Below, in pieces: positions 25,419 through 36,811 of a stretch of DNA of 64,000 nucleotides. The stretch is from Pseudomonas frederiksbergensis (GTDB lineage: Bacteria > Pseudomonadota > Gammaproteobacteria > Pseudomonadales > Pseudomonadaceae), in the NCBI RefSeq assembly GCF_003732665.1, contig NZ_MOBP01000005.1, positions 62,001 to 126,000 of the forward strand, read 5' to 3'. The position numbers and the translations under genes were made by a program. The first letter of the stretch is position 1. Each line of letters opens with the position of its first letter. The notes under the pieces were generated by a model. It searched no databases. It was not told where the DNA came from and was given only the letters and a program-made list of their open reading frames with translations.

Positions 25419-27317
25419 TTAGATATTGAGCAGTTGCAGGCGCTCACGCACCGACGCTTCAATCCCGGCCTCGTCCAACCCGCACTCAGCCAGCATTTGC
25501 GCAGGCTTGGCGTGTTCGACGTAGCTGTCCGGCAGGCCCAGGTGCAGCATCGACTTGAGGATGTTTTCCCGCGCCAGGAACTCGCTGACCGCGCCGCCGG
25601 CGCCGCCCATGATCGCGTTCTCTTCGATGGTGACCAGCAACTCATGGCTGGCGGCGATTTCGCGAACCAATTCTTCATCGAGCGGTTTGACGAAGCGCAT
25701 GTCGACCACGGTCGCATCCAGCGTCTCGGCAACTTTCAGCGCCTCGGCCAGTTGCACGCCGAACACCAGCAGGGCGACTTTGCTGCCCTGGCGGCGAACC
25801 ACGCCCTTGCCGATCTCGATCGGTTGCAGGTCTTTCTCGATCGTCGCGTTCGGGCCGTTGCCACGCGGGTAACGCACCGCCGCCGGGCCGTTGTACAGGT
25901 GGCCGGTGGTGAGCATTTTGCGCAGTTCGTTTTCGTCGCTCGGGGTCATCACCAGCATGCCGGGGATGCAGCGCAGGAACGACAGGTCGAAACTGCCCGC
26001 GTGGGTCGGGCCGTCTTCGCCCACTAAACCTGCGCGGTCGATGGCGAACAGCACGTCGAGGTTTTGCACCGCGACGTCGTGGATCAGTTGGTCGTAGCCC
26101 CGTTGCAGGAAGGTCGAATAGATCGCCACCACCGGTTTCGCGCCTTCGCAGGCCATGCCCGCGGCGAAGGTGACGGCGTGCTGCTCGGCAATCGCTACGT
26201 CGAAGTAGCGCAGCGGGAAACGTTCGCTGAACGCCACCAAATCCGAGCCTTCCTTCATCGCCGGGGTAATCCCGACCAGTCGCGGATCGGCGGCGGCCAT
26301 GTCGCACAGCCATTCACCGAACACACCGGAGTACTTCGGCCCGCCGGATTTCTTCGGCGCAGCGGCGGGGGCATCCACCGGTTCGAGCTTGGTGATGGCG
26401 TGGTAACCAATCGGGTCGACTTCCGCCGGGGCGAAGCCTTTGCCTTTCTTGGTGACCACGTGCAGGAATTGCGGGCCTTTGAGATCGCGCATGTTGCGCA
26501 GGGTGGCGATCAGGGTGGGCAGGTCGTGGCCGTCGATGGGGCCGATGTAGTTCCAGCCCAGCTCTTCGAACAGCGTGCCCGGGACCAGCATGCCCTTGGC
26601 GTATTCTTCGGTACGCCGGGCGATTTCCCAGGCGCCGGGCAGGCGCGACAGGACCTTTTTGCTGCCTTCGCGCATGCTTGCATACGTGCGGCTGGAAAGG
26701 ATTTTTGCCAGGTAATTCGACAAACCGCCGACGTTGCGCGAGATCGACATGTCGTTGTCGTTCAGGATCACCAACATGTTGGCGTTCACTTCCGGCGCGT
26801 GGTTCAGCGCCTCGAAAGCCATGCCGGCGGTCAATGCGCCGTCGCCGATCACCGCGATGGCCTTGCGATCACTGTTCTGCAGGCGGGCGGCAATGGCCAT
26901 GCCCAGCGCTGCGCTGATCGAGGTGCTGGAGTGGCCGACGCCAAAGGTGTCGTACTCGCTCTCGGAACGACGCGGGAAGGCTGCGACGCCGTCCTTCTGG
27001 CGCAGAGTGCCCATGCGCTCGCGACGGCCGGTGAGGATTTTGTGCGGATAAGCCTGATGACCCACGTCCCATACCAACCGGTCGTCCGGGGTGTCGAACA
27101 CGTAATGCAACGCGATGGTCAGCTCGATGACGCCCAGGCCGGCACCGAAATGCCCGCCGGTCTGACCGACCGTGTAGAGCAATTCCAGGCGCAATTCATC
27201 GGCCAGGGTTTCCAGCTCGGCTTCGCCTAACCGGCGCAGGCCGTCCGGCGTGTTGGCGCGGTCGAGCAGGGGCGTGGTCGGGCGCTTGCGGGGAATCTCA
27301 TGAAACGTCGTGGGCAT
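25419..27317 (-). CDS. dxs: 1-deoxy-D-xylulose-5-phosphate synthase
   Basis: A 632-residue thiamine-diphosphate enzyme that condenses pyruvate and glyceraldehyde 3-phosphate at the entry of the MEP isoprenoid pathway. Clear motifs are [15 protein letters not shown], the ThDP/Mg motif [20 protein letters not shown], and the transketolase-like [18 protein letters not shown] 27317 gives [19 protein letters not shown], the usual Pseudomonas start. It is the third gene of xseB-ispA-dxs, 91 bp after ispA. Confidence 0.97.
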   Translation of the reverse strand: MPTTFHEIPRKRPTTPLLDRANTPDGLRRLGEAELETLADELRLELLYTVGQTGGHFGAGLGVIELTIALHYVFDTPDDRLVWDVGHQAYPHKILTGRRERMGTLRQKDGVAAFPRRSESEYDTFGVGHSSTSISAALGMAIAARLQNSDRKAIAVIGDGALTAGMAFEALNHAPEVNANMLVILNDNDMSISRNVGGLSNYLAKILSSRTYASMREGSKKVLSRLPGAWEIARRTEEYAKGMLVPGTLFEELGWNYIGPIDGHDLPTLIATLRNMRDLKGPQFLHVVTKKGKGFAPAEVDPIGYHAITKLEPVDAPAAAPKKSGGPKYSGVFGEWLCDMAAADPRLVGITPAMKEGSDLVAFSERFPLRYFDVAIAEQHAVTFAAGMACEGAKPVVAIYSTFLQRGYDQLIHDVAVQNLDVLFAIDRAGLVGEDGPTHAGSFDLSFLRCIPGMLVMTPSDENELRKMLTTGHLYNGPAAVRYPRGNGPNATIEKDLQPIEIGKGVVRRQGSKVALLVFGVQLAEALKVAETLDATVVDMRFVKPLDEELVREIAASHELLVTIEENAIMGGAGGAVSEFLARENILKSMLHLGLPDSYVEHAKPAQMLAECGLDEAGIEASVRERLQLLNI

Positions 27318-27408
27318 CAGGCGAATCGTTATAGGTATAGAAGAGGCGGCAGTTTACCTGATGCATCGGCCCCTGCCCACGCGTTGCTCTTTTTTGGCGG
27401 ATACGCTG

Positions 27409-28296
27409 TCAGCTACGCCGTTCGACGATATAGCGGGCCAGATCGCGTAAAGGCTCGGCGGCCGCGTCAAACGGTCGCAGCGCATGCAGGGCCTGATCGC
27501 GCAGTTCCAGGGCGTAGACCTTGGCCGCGTCGAGGCCGAGCAGGGCCGGGTAGGTCGGCTTGTCGCGTGCGATATCGGCGCCCTGGCGTTTGCCGAGGGT
27601 TTCGGTGTCACTTTCGACGTCGAGAATGTCGTCCTGCACCTGAAACGCGAGGCCGATGGCCTGTGCATAGGTCTGCAAGGACTTCAGTTCGTCCTTCTCG
27701 GCCCGACCGCTGGCCAGGGCACCGAGCTTGACGCTGACCTCGATTAACGCGCCGGTCTTGTGCCGATGCATGTATTCGAGGGCTTTCTGATCCAGCTTCA
27801 AGCCGACCGAACCGAGGTCGATGGCCTGACCGCCGACCATGCCCGCCGGGCCTGCCGCCAACGCCAAAGCGCTGACCATTTGCAGACGGATCTCGGCATC
27901 CGAGGTGCTCAGGCGCGGGTCGAGCAGGGCGCTGAACGCCAGGCTCTGCAAGCCGTCGCCAGCGAGGATCGCGCAAGCTTCATCAAATTTTTTGTGGGTG
28001 GTCGGCTGGCCACGACGCAAATCGTCGTCGTCCATGGCCGGCAAATCGTCGTGCACCAGGGAATAGGCGTGGATCAGCTCCACCGCACACGCCGCGCCGT
28101 TGGCCTGCTCAGCCTTGCCGCCCAGCGCTTCGCACGCGGCGTAGGCCAGAAGCGGACGCACGCGCTTGCCGCCATTCATCACGCTGTAGCGCATGGCGTC
28201 ATAAAGGCGAGCGAGCTCGGGGCCTGGCGGGTTGAACAGGGTGTCCAGTGCAGCATTGACGCGGGCCTGGCTGGTCGCCGAATACGCTGCAATCAT
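27409..28296 (-). CDS. ispA: Farnesyl diphosphate synthase (geranyltranstransferase)
   Basis: A 295-residue polyprenyl synthase that extends DMAPP to FPP. The first Asp-rich motif is [14 protein letters not shown] (around residue 85) and the second is [18 protein letters not shown] binds the diphosphate. It overlaps xseB by 4 bp and feeds the product of the MEP pathway, consistent with dxs following. Confidence 0.97.
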   Translation of the reverse strand: MIAAYSATSQARVNAALDTLFNPPGPELARLYDAMRYSVMNGGKRVRPLLAYAACEALGGKAEQANGAACAVELIHAYSLVHDDLPAMDDDDLRRGQPTTHKKFDEACAILAGDGLQSLAFSALLDPRLSTSDAEIRLQMVSALALAAGPAGMVGGQAIDLGSVGLKLDQKALEYMHRHKTGALIEVSVKLGALASGRAEKDELKSLQTYAQAIGLAFQVQDDILDVESDTETLGKRQGADIARDKPTYPALLGLDAAKVYALELRDQALHALRPFDAAAEPLRDLARYIVERRS

Positions 28297-28535
28297 TCTG
28301 GCTGATCCGCGTCGAAGGGTTCCTCGGCCAGCTCGCCATCACGCTCGAGCAGCACTTGAACCTTTTGCTCAGCCTGGGCCAGCGCTGCCTGGCAATCGCG
28401 GGTCAGACCGATGCCTTGCTCGAAAGCCGTCAGCGAATCTTCCAGCGACAACTCGCCGTTCTCCAGTCGCTCTACCAGCGTTTGCAGGTCAGCGAGGGAT
28501 TGTTCGAAATCCAGTGCAGCTTTTTTGCGGGCCAT
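28293..28535 (-). CDS. xseB: Exodeoxyribonuclease VII small subunit
   Basis: An 80-residue two-helix protein with the family pattern [36 protein letters not shown]. It binds XseA, which is not in this window. It is the first gene of the xseB-ispA-dxs operon; a start at 28535 is standard. A possible sigma70 promoter on the minus strand lies 35-63 bp upstream. Confidence 0.96.
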   Translation of the reverse strand: MARKKAALDFEQSLADLQTLVERLENGELSLEDSLTAFEQGIGLTRDCQAALAQAEQKVQVLLERDGELAEEPFDADQPE

Positions 28536-28569
28536 GGCGGCTATTTCCGGTTGACGTTAAACCGGCGCG

Positions 28570-28598
28570 ACACTAGCAGACATGGGGGTTATGGGCAA
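28570..28598 (-). promoter_or_regulatory. Possible sigma70 promoter of xseB-ispA-dxs
   Basis: On the minus strand TTGCCC (28598-28593) and TAGTGT (28575-28570) are separated by exactly 17 bp and lie upstream of the xseB start. The match to consensus is moderate (4 of 6 and 3 of 6), so this is only a candidate. Confidence 0.35.
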
Positions 28599-28644
28599 AT
28601 GAGCGGCCACTTTCAGAGCTGTCCCAGAGGCATCGCCACAATCC

Positions 28645-28736
28645 CTGTGGGAGCGGGCTTGCTCGCGAAGAGGGCGTGTCAGTCACCATTATTACTGCCT
28701 GATACACCGCATTCGCGAGCAAGCCCGCTCCCACAG
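28645..28736. repeat. REP pair
   Basis: Inverted arms with cores TGGGAGCGGGCTTGCTCGCG and CGCGAGCAAGCCCGCTCCCA about 40 bp apart, in the divergent space between xseB and the mag operon. Confidence 0.85.
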
Positions 28737-28809
28737 GTGAATCTTTACCTGACAGGAGGTGGTGCAAGCCCTCTCTCTAAAAGTGATGTCACTTCGGGGG
28801 CATAGAGGG

Positions 28810-28856
28810 TATTCGGCTCATTTCGTGAGCCGAATAACCAATCTATTCGGCTCACG
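28810..28856 (+). promoter_or_regulatory. Two mutually exclusive hairpins in the mag operon upstream region
   Basis: TATTCGGCTCA (28810-28820) is followed by its complement TGAGCCGAATA (28826-28836) and then by a third copy in the first orientation (28844-28854). The middle arm can pair with the left one (11 bp, loop TTTCG) or, as CGTGAGCCGAATA (28824-28836), with the right one (13 bp, loop ACCAATC). It lies about 190 bp before magA. It may be an operator array or an RNA switch; no T run follows. A weak -35/-10 pair (TTGTTA 28902, TAACCT 28925, 17-bp spacer) lies downstream. Confidence 0.5.
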
Positions 28857-28995
28857 CGCAATAATCATCGTGATTTCCACCACAAATAAACATGTATCCG
28901 ATTGTTAAAAAACCGCCAAATCGCTAACCTTCGCGCCTCTACGACCCAATAGTCACGGGTCTTTCTGACGAAACGCAGTTTTTTGCATCTGTAAC

Positions 28996-29041
28996 GCGCC
29001 GAGGATCGGGCGCAAGGTTTCGTTGTGCATGGCAGGAGGCG
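28996..29041 (+). promoter_or_regulatory. Candidate RsmA/RsmE binding sites in the magA leader
   Basis: A stem GCGCC / GGCGC (28996-29000 and 29009-29013) presents GAGGATCG in its loop, the GGA-in-loop form that RsmA/CsrA proteins prefer. A second AGGA is in the ribosome site GGCAGGAGGCG (29031-29041) just before the magA ATG. The P. aeruginosa mag operon is known to be under Gac/Rsm control, so translation blocking by Rsm proteins is likely here. Confidence 0.55.
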
Positions 29042-29045
29042 TCAC

Positions 29046-29837
29046 ATGCGTTGTTTTCTTTCACTGCTGATCACGCTGGTCTGGGCCTGTGCGGCTTGGG
29101 CCGAGCCCACGGCCGAGTTGTCGGAGCCGGTGGGCGGCTGGCGCTATAACGGCTTGCTCGACCGCAGTGAAAACCCTCAAGTCGCTTATCCCACACCTCC
29201 CATCGACCGGGGCGTGCAGCGCAATCGCACGATGATCGAAGGACAGCTCAAGGCCATTGGCACCCAGCGCGGGCCACATACCTTGGCGGTCAACGGCAAT
29301 CCACTGAACCTGTACACCGACGACGAAGGGCGTTTCGCCCGGCCGTATGCCTTTGGCGCCGGCTCCAACAGCGTCGAAGTGCGCAGTGCCGAAGGCAAAT
29401 CCCTCAAGCGCGTTCAATTCTATGAAGCCAATAACCTGCGCACCCCGGCGCGGATTCGCGTGGTGCTGGGTTGGGACGACCCGAAAGCCGAACTTGACCT
29501 GCACATCATTACCCCGGACGGCCAGCATGCGTTTTTCGCCCACACGGCGTTAACCAACGGCGGCGGCCTCGACCCGGATGGTGTCGATGGCCCCGGCCCG
29601 GAAATGTTCACCATGACCGCGCCGATGCATGGCACCTATCTGGTTTACGTGAACTATTGGGGCAACTTCGGCAGCGAAGGCTATAACTTCGATGAGACCA
29701 GCAACCAGAACGAGGTCATCACCTCGCAAATCAACCTGGTGCTCAACGAAAACACCGTCGACGAAAAACGCGAGACCTTCATCGTGCCCCTGCGGGCCAT
29801 CGGTGACCTGTTGCTGGTCAAGACTTTCAACTATTAA
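29046..29837 (+). CDS. magA: MagA-like periplasmic protein (YfaP family, DUF2135)
   Basis: A 263-residue exported protein with signal peptide MRCFLSLLITLVWACAAWA and a DUF2135 domain in the second half (RIRVVLGWDDPKAELDLHII, PEMFTMTAPMHGTYLVYVNYWG). ATG 29046 is preceded by AGGAGG. E. coli YfaP is the closest named protein. It opens a six-gene operon; the P. aeruginosa counterpart MagA binds the alpha-2-macroglobulin MagD. It is about 37-40% similar by eye to the last gene of the operon, MagF, so the operon is bracketed by two paralogues (GGWR near the N-terminus, SNSVEVRS, TFLVPMRAVGEL/TFIVPLRAIGDL in both). The precise role is unknown. Confidence 0.85.
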   Translation: MRCFLSLLITLVWACAAWAEPTAELSEPVGGWRYNGLLDRSENPQVAYPTPPIDRGVQRNRTMIEGQLKAIGTQRGPHTLAVNGNPLNLYTDDEGRFARPYAFGAGSNSVEVRSAEGKSLKRVQFYEANNLRTPARIRVVLGWDDPKAELDLHIITPDGQHAFFAHTALTNGGGLDPDGVDGPGPEMFTMTAPMHGTYLVYVNYWGNFGSEGYNFDETSNQNEVITSQINLVLNENTVDEKRETFIVPLRAIGDLLLVKTFNY

Positions 29838-29876
29838 ACATCCCGCTCCACGGATGAACTGCTGAGCTTTGGGAAC

Positions 29877-31613
29877 ATGAGCGTGAACATGAGCGATAAC
29901 ACGATTTCACCAGCGGCTACCCCGGCCGCCGAAACGCCTGCTGCCAAAACGCCGCGTCGCTGGCCAGCCGTGCTGATCGGGCTGTGCCTGGTGGCCGGCG
30001 TCGCGGGCGGGTTGGGCTGGTTCATGCACAAACCCAAGGTGCCGCTGGCGCAGTTGGCCAGTGACAAACTGGGCATGAGCCGCCCGGACGGTCTGCTGGA
30101 AACCAACTCCTTGAGCCAATTGCCCAAGGACTTGCTGGCCGTGCCGTTCCTCAAGGAAACCCTGACCGAAGATTTCGTCTTCTATTACGAAGCCCATGCG
30201 GATCGTCTCGGCTTGATTGGCAGCTTGCGCCGGATCATTTACGAACATGACCTGAAGCTGCAGGATAGCCTGATCGAGCAGCTCTTCGATCAACCGGCGG
30301 ACGTGGCGCTGTGGCGTGGGGCGGATGGTCGCCTCAAAGATTTCCTGTTGGTGATGGATCGCGGTGGCCTGGCCAAACTGCTGGAGCCGCTGGCCAAAGT
30401 CGCGCTGGATGACACGCAACTGACCCAGGTCGGCAGCGTAAAAGTCGGCGCCGATGACGTGGCGCTCTATCAACTGACCTACAACGCCACCAAGGCACTG
30501 TTGTTCGCCTCCCATGGCGACAAACTGGTGGTGCTGTCCAACCCGACCAAACTTTACGATGCGGAAACGGGTGCGGCTGAAGAGTCGGGCAGCGTTTCCA
30601 CCAAGTCCATCGCCGCGCTGCTCAATGGCGACAAACTGTTCCCCGAAGCCTTCGGCCTGCAACCCCGCGCACCGGAAGTGAAACAACGGCTGTCGGTGAA
30701 TTCCAGCGTATTGGCGATGGGTTACCAGCGCTTTATCCCGAACTTCGCCGGCCTGCGCTTCGACATGGACGACAAGGGCTGGCACAGCTTCCTCGCCATG
30801 GATGAACTGGACAACCAGCCGGACTTCGATTTCAAACCGATCTGGCAAGCCATGCCGATGGGCGCCAGTGCCTGTGTCGCCTTGCCGCTGGCGGCTGAGC
30901 AACAGAAACCGCTGCTGGTCAAACTCGGCGCCGAAGAAAAAGTCGCCCAGGCCCTGACCGAACACATGGCCGGCGCGGCGGGTCTTTGCTGGTACGCCGA
31001 TTCGCGTCTGTACACGCCGCTGCTGGTGGCCAGCCTGAATGACAGCGACAGCGCCAAGCTCGACGGTGACTTGGGCAACCTGTTTGGCTCGATGGTCGGC
31101 GCCTATGAAGGCAACGTCGAAGAACACGCGTTCCCGGTTGTGGAGAAGAAGGAAGGCGAAAGCCATCAGTGGCAGCGTCAGGTCAGCTCCAACTTCGGCC
31201 CGTACGCGGCCAAGGATGCCGAGAACCCGGATGCAATCACCGGCAAGGCGTTCATGAAAGTCAGCCTCGCTCGTCACGGTTCGACGCTGCTGTTTTCCCT
31301 CGACGATAAACTCGTGGACAAGGCCCTCGGCACCCTCGACAAACGCTTCCCACCGATGGCCGATGTGGTGCCGAAAGACCTGCTGATGCCGGTCTACTTC
31401 GGCCCGGATTCCATGGCGCAACTGATGCAACAGGAAACCCTCGACAGCCTGCCCCAGGACATGGAACCGGTGTTCTACAACGCCGCGCAAACCTACCTGA
31501 TCCCGAAACTGCGCAAGCTCGGCGGCTACGGCAAGTACGCGCTGACCCTGCCTAAAGGCAGCGAGCCCGACGGCCACTGGCAATGGCTGCCGCTGGAGTG
31601 GAAAGCCCTGTGA
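29877..31613 (+). CDS. magB: MagB-like membrane-anchored protein (YfaA family, DUF2138)
   Basis: A 578-residue protein with one N-terminal membrane helix (about residues 25-45, [20 protein letters not shown]) and a large periplasmic DUF2138 domain. E. coli YfaA is the named relative. It has no catalytic motif that I recognise. A second ATG at residue 5 is an equally good start. In P. aeruginosa MagB interacts with MagD, so this protein probably anchors the complex to the inner membrane. It follows magA by 39 bp and overlaps magC by 4 bp (GTGA). Confidence 0.85.
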   Translation: MSVNMSDNTISPAATPAAETPAAKTPRRWPAVLIGLCLVAGVAGGLGWFMHKPKVPLAQLASDKLGMSRPDGLLETNSLSQLPKDLLAVPFLKETLTEDFVFYYEAHADRLGLIGSLRRIIYEHDLKLQDSLIEQLFDQPADVALWRGADGRLKDFLLVMDRGGLAKLLEPLAKVALDDTQLTQVGSVKVGADDVALYQLTYNATKALLFASHGDKLVVLSNPTKLYDAETGAAEESGSVSTKSIAALLNGDKLFPEAFGLQPRAPEVKQRLSVNSSVLAMGYQRFIPNFAGLRFDMDDKGWHSFLAMDELDNQPDFDFKPIWQAMPMGASACVALPLAAEQQKPLLVKLGAEEKVAQALTEHMAGAAGLCWYADSRLYTPLLVASLNDSDSAKLDGDLGNLFGSMVGAYEGNVEEHAFPVVEKKEGESHQWQRQVSSNFGPYAAKDAENPDAITGKAFMKVSLARHGSTLLFSLDDKLVDKALGTLDKRFPPMADVVPKDLLMPVYFGPDSMAQLMQQETLDSLPQDMEPVFYNAAQTYLIPKLRKLGGYGKYALTLPKGSEPDGHWQWLPLEWKAL

Positions 31614-32248
31614 CAGCCCTTATCCGAGGCCTCGGCCTGCTGGCGATGTTGCTGGGCAGCCGGGTGTTTGCCACTGAAGCCGCGCCGCTGGATGCGCAGC
31701 AATCCCAGGTGTTTCGCGCCTGGTTTGTGCGCATCGCCCAGGAACAACTGACCCAAGGCCCGAGCCCGCGCTGGTTCCAGCAGGACTGCGCGGGCCTGGT
31801 GCGTTTCGCCGCCAACGAAGCGTTGAAAGTCCATGACGACAAATGGCTGCGCAGCAATGGCTTGTCCAACCGCTACCTGCCGCCGGAGTTGCAACTGAGC
31901 GAGACGCAACGCGGCCTCGCCCAGCAATGGCAGCAGGGCGGCGGCAAGGTCGGGCCGTACGTCAACGCGATCAAGTTGATTCAGTTCAACAGCCATCTGG
32001 TCAGCCGCGACGTGTCCCAGGCACGGCCCGGCGATTTGATGTTTTTCGATCAGGGCGACGACCAGCACCTGATGATCTGGATGGGCCGCTACATCGCCTA
32101 TCACACCGGCACCACCACCCCCACTGACAACGGCATGCGATCCGCGAGCCTGCAGCAACTCATGACATGGAAGGACACCCGATGGATACCCGACGCAGCC
32201 AACCCCAACTTCATCGGCGTCTATCGACTGAACTTTCTCTCCCAATGA
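31610..32248 (+). CDS. magC: MagC-like protein (YfaT family, DUF1175), NlpC/P60-like
   Basis: A 212-residue exported protein with signal peptide ([21 protein letters not shown]). The sequence follows the NlpC/P60 cysteine peptidase layout: nucleophile motif QDCAGLVRF with Cys60, then [22 protein letters not shown] with His153, and IAYHTG with His165. NlpC enzymes have DCSGLV, GDLVFF and HVGIYLG at these places. A role in cutting peptidoglycan peptides is therefore suggested; this is inference, as the family is officially of unknown function. The GTG start overlaps magB and the stop overlaps magD (ATGA). Confidence 0.82.
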   Translation: MTALIRGLGLLAMLLGSRVFATEAAPLDAQQSQVFRAWFVRIAQEQLTQGPSPRWFQQDCAGLVRFAANEALKVHDDKWLRSNGLSNRYLPPELQLSETQRGLAQQWQQGGGKVGPYVNAIKLIQFNSHLVSRDVSQARPGDLMFFDQGDDQHLMIWMGRYIAYHTGTTTPTDNGMRSASLQQLMTWKDTRWIPDAANPNFIGVYRLNFLSQ

Positions 32249-35200
32249 TCGGTGCCCGCATGCTGCGTTTACTGCCTCTGCTGTTGGTTTTAGTGCTGCC
32301 GTTTTCGGCGGTCAACGCCGAAGACACCGTCGAGCCAAGCGGCTATACGCCGGTGGCCGGTGAAAGTTTCTTTCTGCTGGCCGACAGCAGTTTTGCCGCC
32401 GATGAGCAGGCGATGGTCCGTCTCGAAGCGCCGGGCCGCGACTATCGCCGGTTCCGCATGGAGCCTTATGGCGGCGCCGACATTCGCGTGTATCGCATCG
32501 ACAAACCGCTGGATTTCCTCAAGCGCCAGAAGAACCTGCACCGCGTGGTCAGCGACGGCCAGTTCAAGGGCGAAGGCCTGTCGAACACCCTCGCGTACCT
32601 GTGGGATAACTGGTATCGCAAATCCCGTCGCGTGATGCAGCGGGCGTTTTCCTACGAGTCGCGCAAACAAGTCACCGAGGAAGTGCCGGAGCTGAAGATG
32701 GGCACCGCGATTGCGGCGCCAACGCCTTACGACGCCCAGCCACAATTCGCGCTGATTCCGGGCCTGCCGGTTGTCAGCCAATTCCGTTATCCACTGTGGG
32801 AAGCCAAACCGATCCAGCCGCCTGCGGGCGTGAACCTGGCCGGTTCGTCCAGTGAATTCGTCAGCGTTGCGCCGGGCAATGTGTACATTCCGTTGGGTCA
32901 CCTGAAACCGGGCCTGTACCTGGTGGAAGCGCTGATCGGCAAATACCGGGCGACCACCATGGTCTTCGTCTCCAACACTGTGGCGGTGAGCAAAATTGCC
33001 GGTGATGAATTGCTGGTGTGGGCGGCGCGCAAACACGAAGGCAGTTCGGTGCCGAAGGTCAATGTGCTGTGGACCGATGGCCTGGGTGTGATGAGCAGCG
33101 GCGCCACTGACGCCGATGGCTTGCTGCGCCTGAAACACGTCAGCCCCGAGCGTTCGTTCGTGATCGGCGAAGACGAAGAGGGCGGTGTGTTTGTCTCCGA
33201 GAACTTCTACTACGACAGCGAAATCTACGACACCAAACTCTACGCGTTCACCGACCGGCCGTTGTACCGGCCGGGGGATTGGGTGTCGCTGAAAATCGTC
33301 GGTCGCGAGTTCAAGAACGCCCGGGATTCCGTGGCGCCGAGCGCTGCCGACGTCAACGTGACGGTGCTCGATGCCACGGGCACGGCGCTGCAATCGTTGG
33401 CGCTGAAGCTCGATTCGAAGTCCGGCACCCAGGGCCGTTTCCAGTTGCCGGACAACGCGGTGGCGGGCGGTTATGAACTGCGTTTCAGCTACAAGGACCA
33501 GGCCTACAGCAGCGCCTTTCGCGTCGCCGAATACATCAAGCCGCACTTCGAAATCTCGCTGAACCTGGCCAAGCAGGACTACCGCACCGGCGAACCGGTG
33601 AAGGGCAGCCTGGTGCTGTTGTACCCGGACGGCAAACCAGTGGCCGACGCCAAATTGACCCTGAGCCTGCGCGCCCAGCAACTGTCGATGGTCGATAACG
33701 AGCTGCAATACCTCGGGCAATTCCCGATTGAGCTGACCAGCACCGAACTGACCACCGACGCCAAGGGCAACGCGACCCTCGACCTGCCGGCGGCTGACAA
33801 ACCGAGCCGCTACATGCTCACCGTGTTCGCCAGCGATGGTGCGGCGTATCGGGTCAAGACCACCAAGGAAATCCTCATTGATCGCGGCGCAGCAAGTTTC
33901 AGTCTGCGTGCGCCACAGCGGTTCAGTGCTGTGGGTGACAAGGTTGCGTTCAGCTATCTGAATGAAGGCGGTAGTGAGCAGAGCAGAGCGGTCACCCCGA
34001 GCAGCTACAGTTGGGTGCGTCTGGAAGACCAGACCACCGGTGACGGCAAGCTCACCGCGAAAGACAAAGGCTTCAGCGTGGCTTTCGCGCGGCCGGGCAC
34101 CTACAACCTGACGTTGAAGGATGACCATGGCCGCGTGGTTGGCGCGACCGGGCATTCGGTCACCGGCGAAGGCGTCAAAGCCGTGCCGGGCACCGTGGAA
34201 ATCGTCCTCGACAAACCCGAGTACAAGGCCGGCGACGAAGCCATGGCGTTGATCACCTTCCCGGAACCGGTCAGCGATGCGCTGCTGTCCCTGGAACGGG
34301 ACAAGGTCGAGGCCACCGCGCTGCTGTCCAAGGGCAGCGACTGGCTGAAGATGGAAAAACTCAGCGACACCCAATACCGCGCACGCATTGCGGTGAAAGA
34401 CAACTTCGCACCGAACCTGACCTTCTCCGTGCTCTACACCAAGGGCGGGCAGTACAGCTTCCAGAACGCCGGCATCAAGGTGATTACGCCGCAAATCGAC
34501 GTGGCGATTGCTACCGATAAAGAGTCGTATCAGCCGGGGGATACCGTGTCGGTGGACCTGACCACGCAGTTCGCCGGCAAGCCGATTCCGGCGCACCTGA
34601 CGGTCAGCGTCGTCGACGAAATGATCTACGCGCTGCAACCGGAAGTCGCGCCGACCATCGACCAGTTCTTCTACCACCCGCGCCGCAACAACGTGCGCAC
34701 CAGCGCCAGCCTGTCGTTCATCAGCTACGACGTCGCATTGCCCGGCAGCCCAGGCGCGCCGGGCAAAGCCAACCGCAGCGAGCGGGGCGTGAAAGTGCTG
34801 GAGCGGCCACGTCGTGAAGACGTCGACACCGCCGCGTGGCAGCCGGAATTGATCACCGACGCCAACGGCAAAACCCGCTTCACCTTCAAGATGCCGGACT
34901 CGTTGACCCGCTGGCGCATCACTGCGCGGGCCATCGCCGATGACGGTCAGGTAGGGCAGAAGAAGCAGTTCGTGCGCTCGGAAAAGCCGCTGTACCTGAA
35001 GTGGAGCGGCCCGACCAAATTCCGCAATGGCGACAAACCGGCCCTCGGCGTGTTTGCTTTCAGCCAGGCTGAAAAACCGGTCAAGGCTGAGCTGGTGATC
35101 CATTACGGCGGCGCCGAACAGCGCATGCCGGTGACCCTGAACAGCGGCATCAACTACATCGCCCTGCCAGCGTTTGCCCTGGCGAGTGGCGACTGGACCG

Positions 35201-36810
35201 CCGAACTGGTGCAGGACGGCAAGACCGCCGATGCCTTGGCCGTGCGCCTGAGCGCGACCGGCGAAGGCTGGCAGGTCACGCAAAGCCAAGTGGTGGACGC
35301 GGTCAGCGGCGATACAGCGCTGACCTTGCCGGCGGACGCGACAGACATTCGCCTGCGACTGGATGACAGCCCGCAAGCGCTGTTCCGTTCGGCCCTCGAT
35401 GATTTGCTCAGCTATCCGTACGGCGGCGTCGAGCAGACCGCCAGCCGTTTGCTGCCGCTGAGCATCGCTTATCCATCGCTGTCGTCGAACCCGCAAATCC
35501 GCGATCGCTTGCGCCTGATCATGCAAAACAGCCGCTTGCGCCTGGTGCAAATGGCCGGACCATCGGCGAGCTTCACCTGGTGGGGCATGGACGGCGAGCC
35601 GGACGCGTTCCTCACCGCTTACGCCTACTACGCCGACTGGTACGCCAGCAAAGCGCTGGAGCTGAGCCTGCCGCCGGAGCACTGGCAGCGGGTGTTGGAG
35701 GTGTATTCCAAGCAGGCGAAGAACACGCCGCTGTTGCAACGGGCGCTGATCCTGTCGTTTGCCAAGCAGATGCAATTGCCGGTGAACACCTTGCTCAGCG
35801 GCTTGATGGATGACCTGGCGAAGGCTGGCGACGGCAACGCGGCGAACCTGATGGACGATGGCGAAGACAGCCTGGTCATGAGCGATCCGGATTCGGCGCT
35901 CGGGTTGGCGGCGGCGCGTGCGCTGACGGCTTCGTTGGCCAAGCAATCCAAGGTCACGCTGCCCGATGCATTCAATCGCCAATTGCCGGATGCGCAACAA
36001 CGTCTGGCCGTGAGTTCGCAGCCATTTGCCGAAGCTTTGAACCTGTCGCTGCAAGCCTTCGATCAGGCCCACGCGCAACAGTTGTTGCAACGCCTGCTGC
36101 CACAGCAATCGACCCTCGAACGCGCTCTGGCGCTGAGCTGGTTGCAACACAGCATCGAACAGGCTTCGCCGACCATCGCCCTGGCACCGGGTGAAGGCTG
36201 GAAGAAAAACTACGGTGATACCGGCGAGATGTACTGGACGTGGCAGGGCGCTACGCCGGTGCCGGCAGCCTTGTCGCTGACCGGGACCCAGGAACGTCCG
36301 CTGCGTGCGGCGCTGAGCTATCAGACCAAACAACCGGCAATCGACCCGATGGCGGTGACCATCACCCGTCGCCTGTCGCGTCTGGTGCCGGGTGACGAAG
36401 CCTTCGAATTCAAACTCGAGGCGGTCGGCACCAAGCCGTTGTCCAGCGACAGTTTGTATCTGGACGAAGTGATCATCACCAGCAAGGCCGCGAAACCGCT
36501 GCGCTACGGCATGATCGAAGTGCCGCTGCCACCGGGCGCCGATGTCGAGCGCACCACCTGGGGCATCAAGCTGATGGGCAAGGCTGGCACCGAACCGACG
36601 GCGTTGGAGAAGGCGCGTTTTGAGCCGGGTCAACTGGCCTACGCGATTCCGGTGGATGCCTTGAGCGGTGAATTGCGCGTGCGGCATCTGGTGCGCTTCT
36701 CGCAGAAAGGCCAGTTCAATCTGCCGCCGGTGCGTTTCACCCAGGTCTATGCGCCACAGCATCAGGCCCAGGAACAGAAACCGGCGCTCGGCCAGGTCAC
36801 GGTCAACTGA
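32245..36810 (+). CDS. magD: Bacterial alpha-2-macroglobulin without thioester (MagD/YfaS type)
   Basis: A 1521-residue periplasmic protein with signal peptide to about residue 24 (of which [20 protein letters not shown] is the core). It has the macroglobulin MG domains, the A2M signature [19 protein letters not shown] (near residue 890) and the alpha-helical thioester domain. At the thioester position, where active homologues have CxEQ, it has G1061-V-E-Q ([13 protein letters not shown]), so no covalent trapping is possible. MagD of P. aeruginosa and YfaS of E. coli are the matching subfamily. MagD is processed, binds MagA, MagB and MagF, and contacts PBP1b. Role: protease trap or cell-wall guard. 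Overlaps magC by 4 bp. Confidence 0.93.
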   Translation: MIGARMLRLLPLLLVLVLPFSAVNAEDTVEPSGYTPVAGESFFLLADSSFAADEQAMVRLEAPGRDYRRFRMEPYGGADIRVYRIDKPLDFLKRQKNLHRVVSDGQFKGEGLSNTLAYLWDNWYRKSRRVMQRAFSYESRKQVTEEVPELKMGTAIAAPTPYDAQPQFALIPGLPVVSQFRYPLWEAKPIQPPAGVNLAGSSSEFVSVAPGNVYIPLGHLKPGLYLVEALIGKYRATTMVFVSNTVAVSKIAGDELLVWAARKHEGSSVPKVNVLWTDGLGVMSSGATDADGLLRLKHVSPERSFVIGEDEEGGVFVSENFYYDSEIYDTKLYAFTDRPLYRPGDWVSLKIVGREFKNARDSVAPSAADVNVTVLDATGTALQSLALKLDSKSGTQGRFQLPDNAVAGGYELRFSYKDQAYSSAFRVAEYIKPHFEISLNLAKQDYRTGEPVKGSLVLLYPDGKPVADAKLTLSLRAQQLSMVDNELQYLGQFPIELTSTELTTDAKGNATLDLPAADKPSRYMLTVFASDGAAYRVKTTKEILIDRGAASFSLRAPQRFSAVGDKVAFSYLNEGGSEQSRAVTPSSYSWVRLEDQTTGDGKLTAKDKGFSVAFARPGTYNLTLKDDHGRVVGATGHSVTGEGVKAVPGTVEIVLDKPEYKAGDEAMALITFPEPVSDALLSLERDKVEATALLSKGSDWLKMEKLSDTQYRARIAVKDNFAPNLTFSVLYTKGGQYSFQNAGIKVITPQIDVAIATDKESYQPGDTVSVDLTTQFAGKPIPAHLTVSVVDEMIYALQPEVAPTIDQFFYHPRRNNVRTSASLSFISYDVALPGSPGAPGKANRSERGVKVLERPRREDVDTAAWQPELITDANGKTRFTFKMPDSLTRWRITARAIADDGQVGQKKQFVRSEKPLYLKWSGPTKFRNGDKPALGVFAFSQAEKPVKAELVIHYGGAEQRMPVTLNSGINYIALPAFALASGDWTAELVQDGKTADALAVRLSATGEGWQVTQSQVVDAVSGDTALTLPADATDIRLRLDDSPQALFRSALDDLLSYPYGGVEQTASRLLPLSIAYPSLSSNPQIRDRLRLIMQNSRLRLVQMAGPSASFTWWGMDGEPDAFLTAYAYYADWYASKALELSLPPEHWQRVLEVYSKQAKNTPLLQRALILSFAKQMQLPVNTLLSGLMDDLAKAGDGNAANLMDDGEDSLVMSDPDSALGLAAARALTASLAKQSKVTLPDAFNRQLPDAQQRLAVSSQPFAEALNLSLQAFDQAHAQQLLQRLLPQQSTLERALALSWLQHSIEQASPTIALAPGEGWKKNYGDTGEMYWTWQGATPVPAALSLTGTQERPLRAALSYQTKQPAIDPMAVTITRRLSRLVPGDEAFEFKLEAVGTKPLSSDSLYLDEVIITSKAAKPLRYGMIEVPLPPGADVERTTWGIKLMGKAGTEPTALEKARFEPGQLAYAIPVDALSGELRVRHLVRFSQKGQFNLPPVRFTQVYAPQHQAQEQKPALGQVTVN

Positions 36811-36811
36811 C

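Noticed and set aside
644..28736. Repeated GGGAGCGGGCTTGCTCGC sequences considered as a CRISPR array
   Set aside because: They occur as isolated facing pairs kilobases apart, not as regularly spaced direct repeats with spacers.
29907..31583. A 558-codon minus-strand frame opposite magB
   Set aside because: Antisense shadow of a GC-rich gene; no motifs and no ribosome site.
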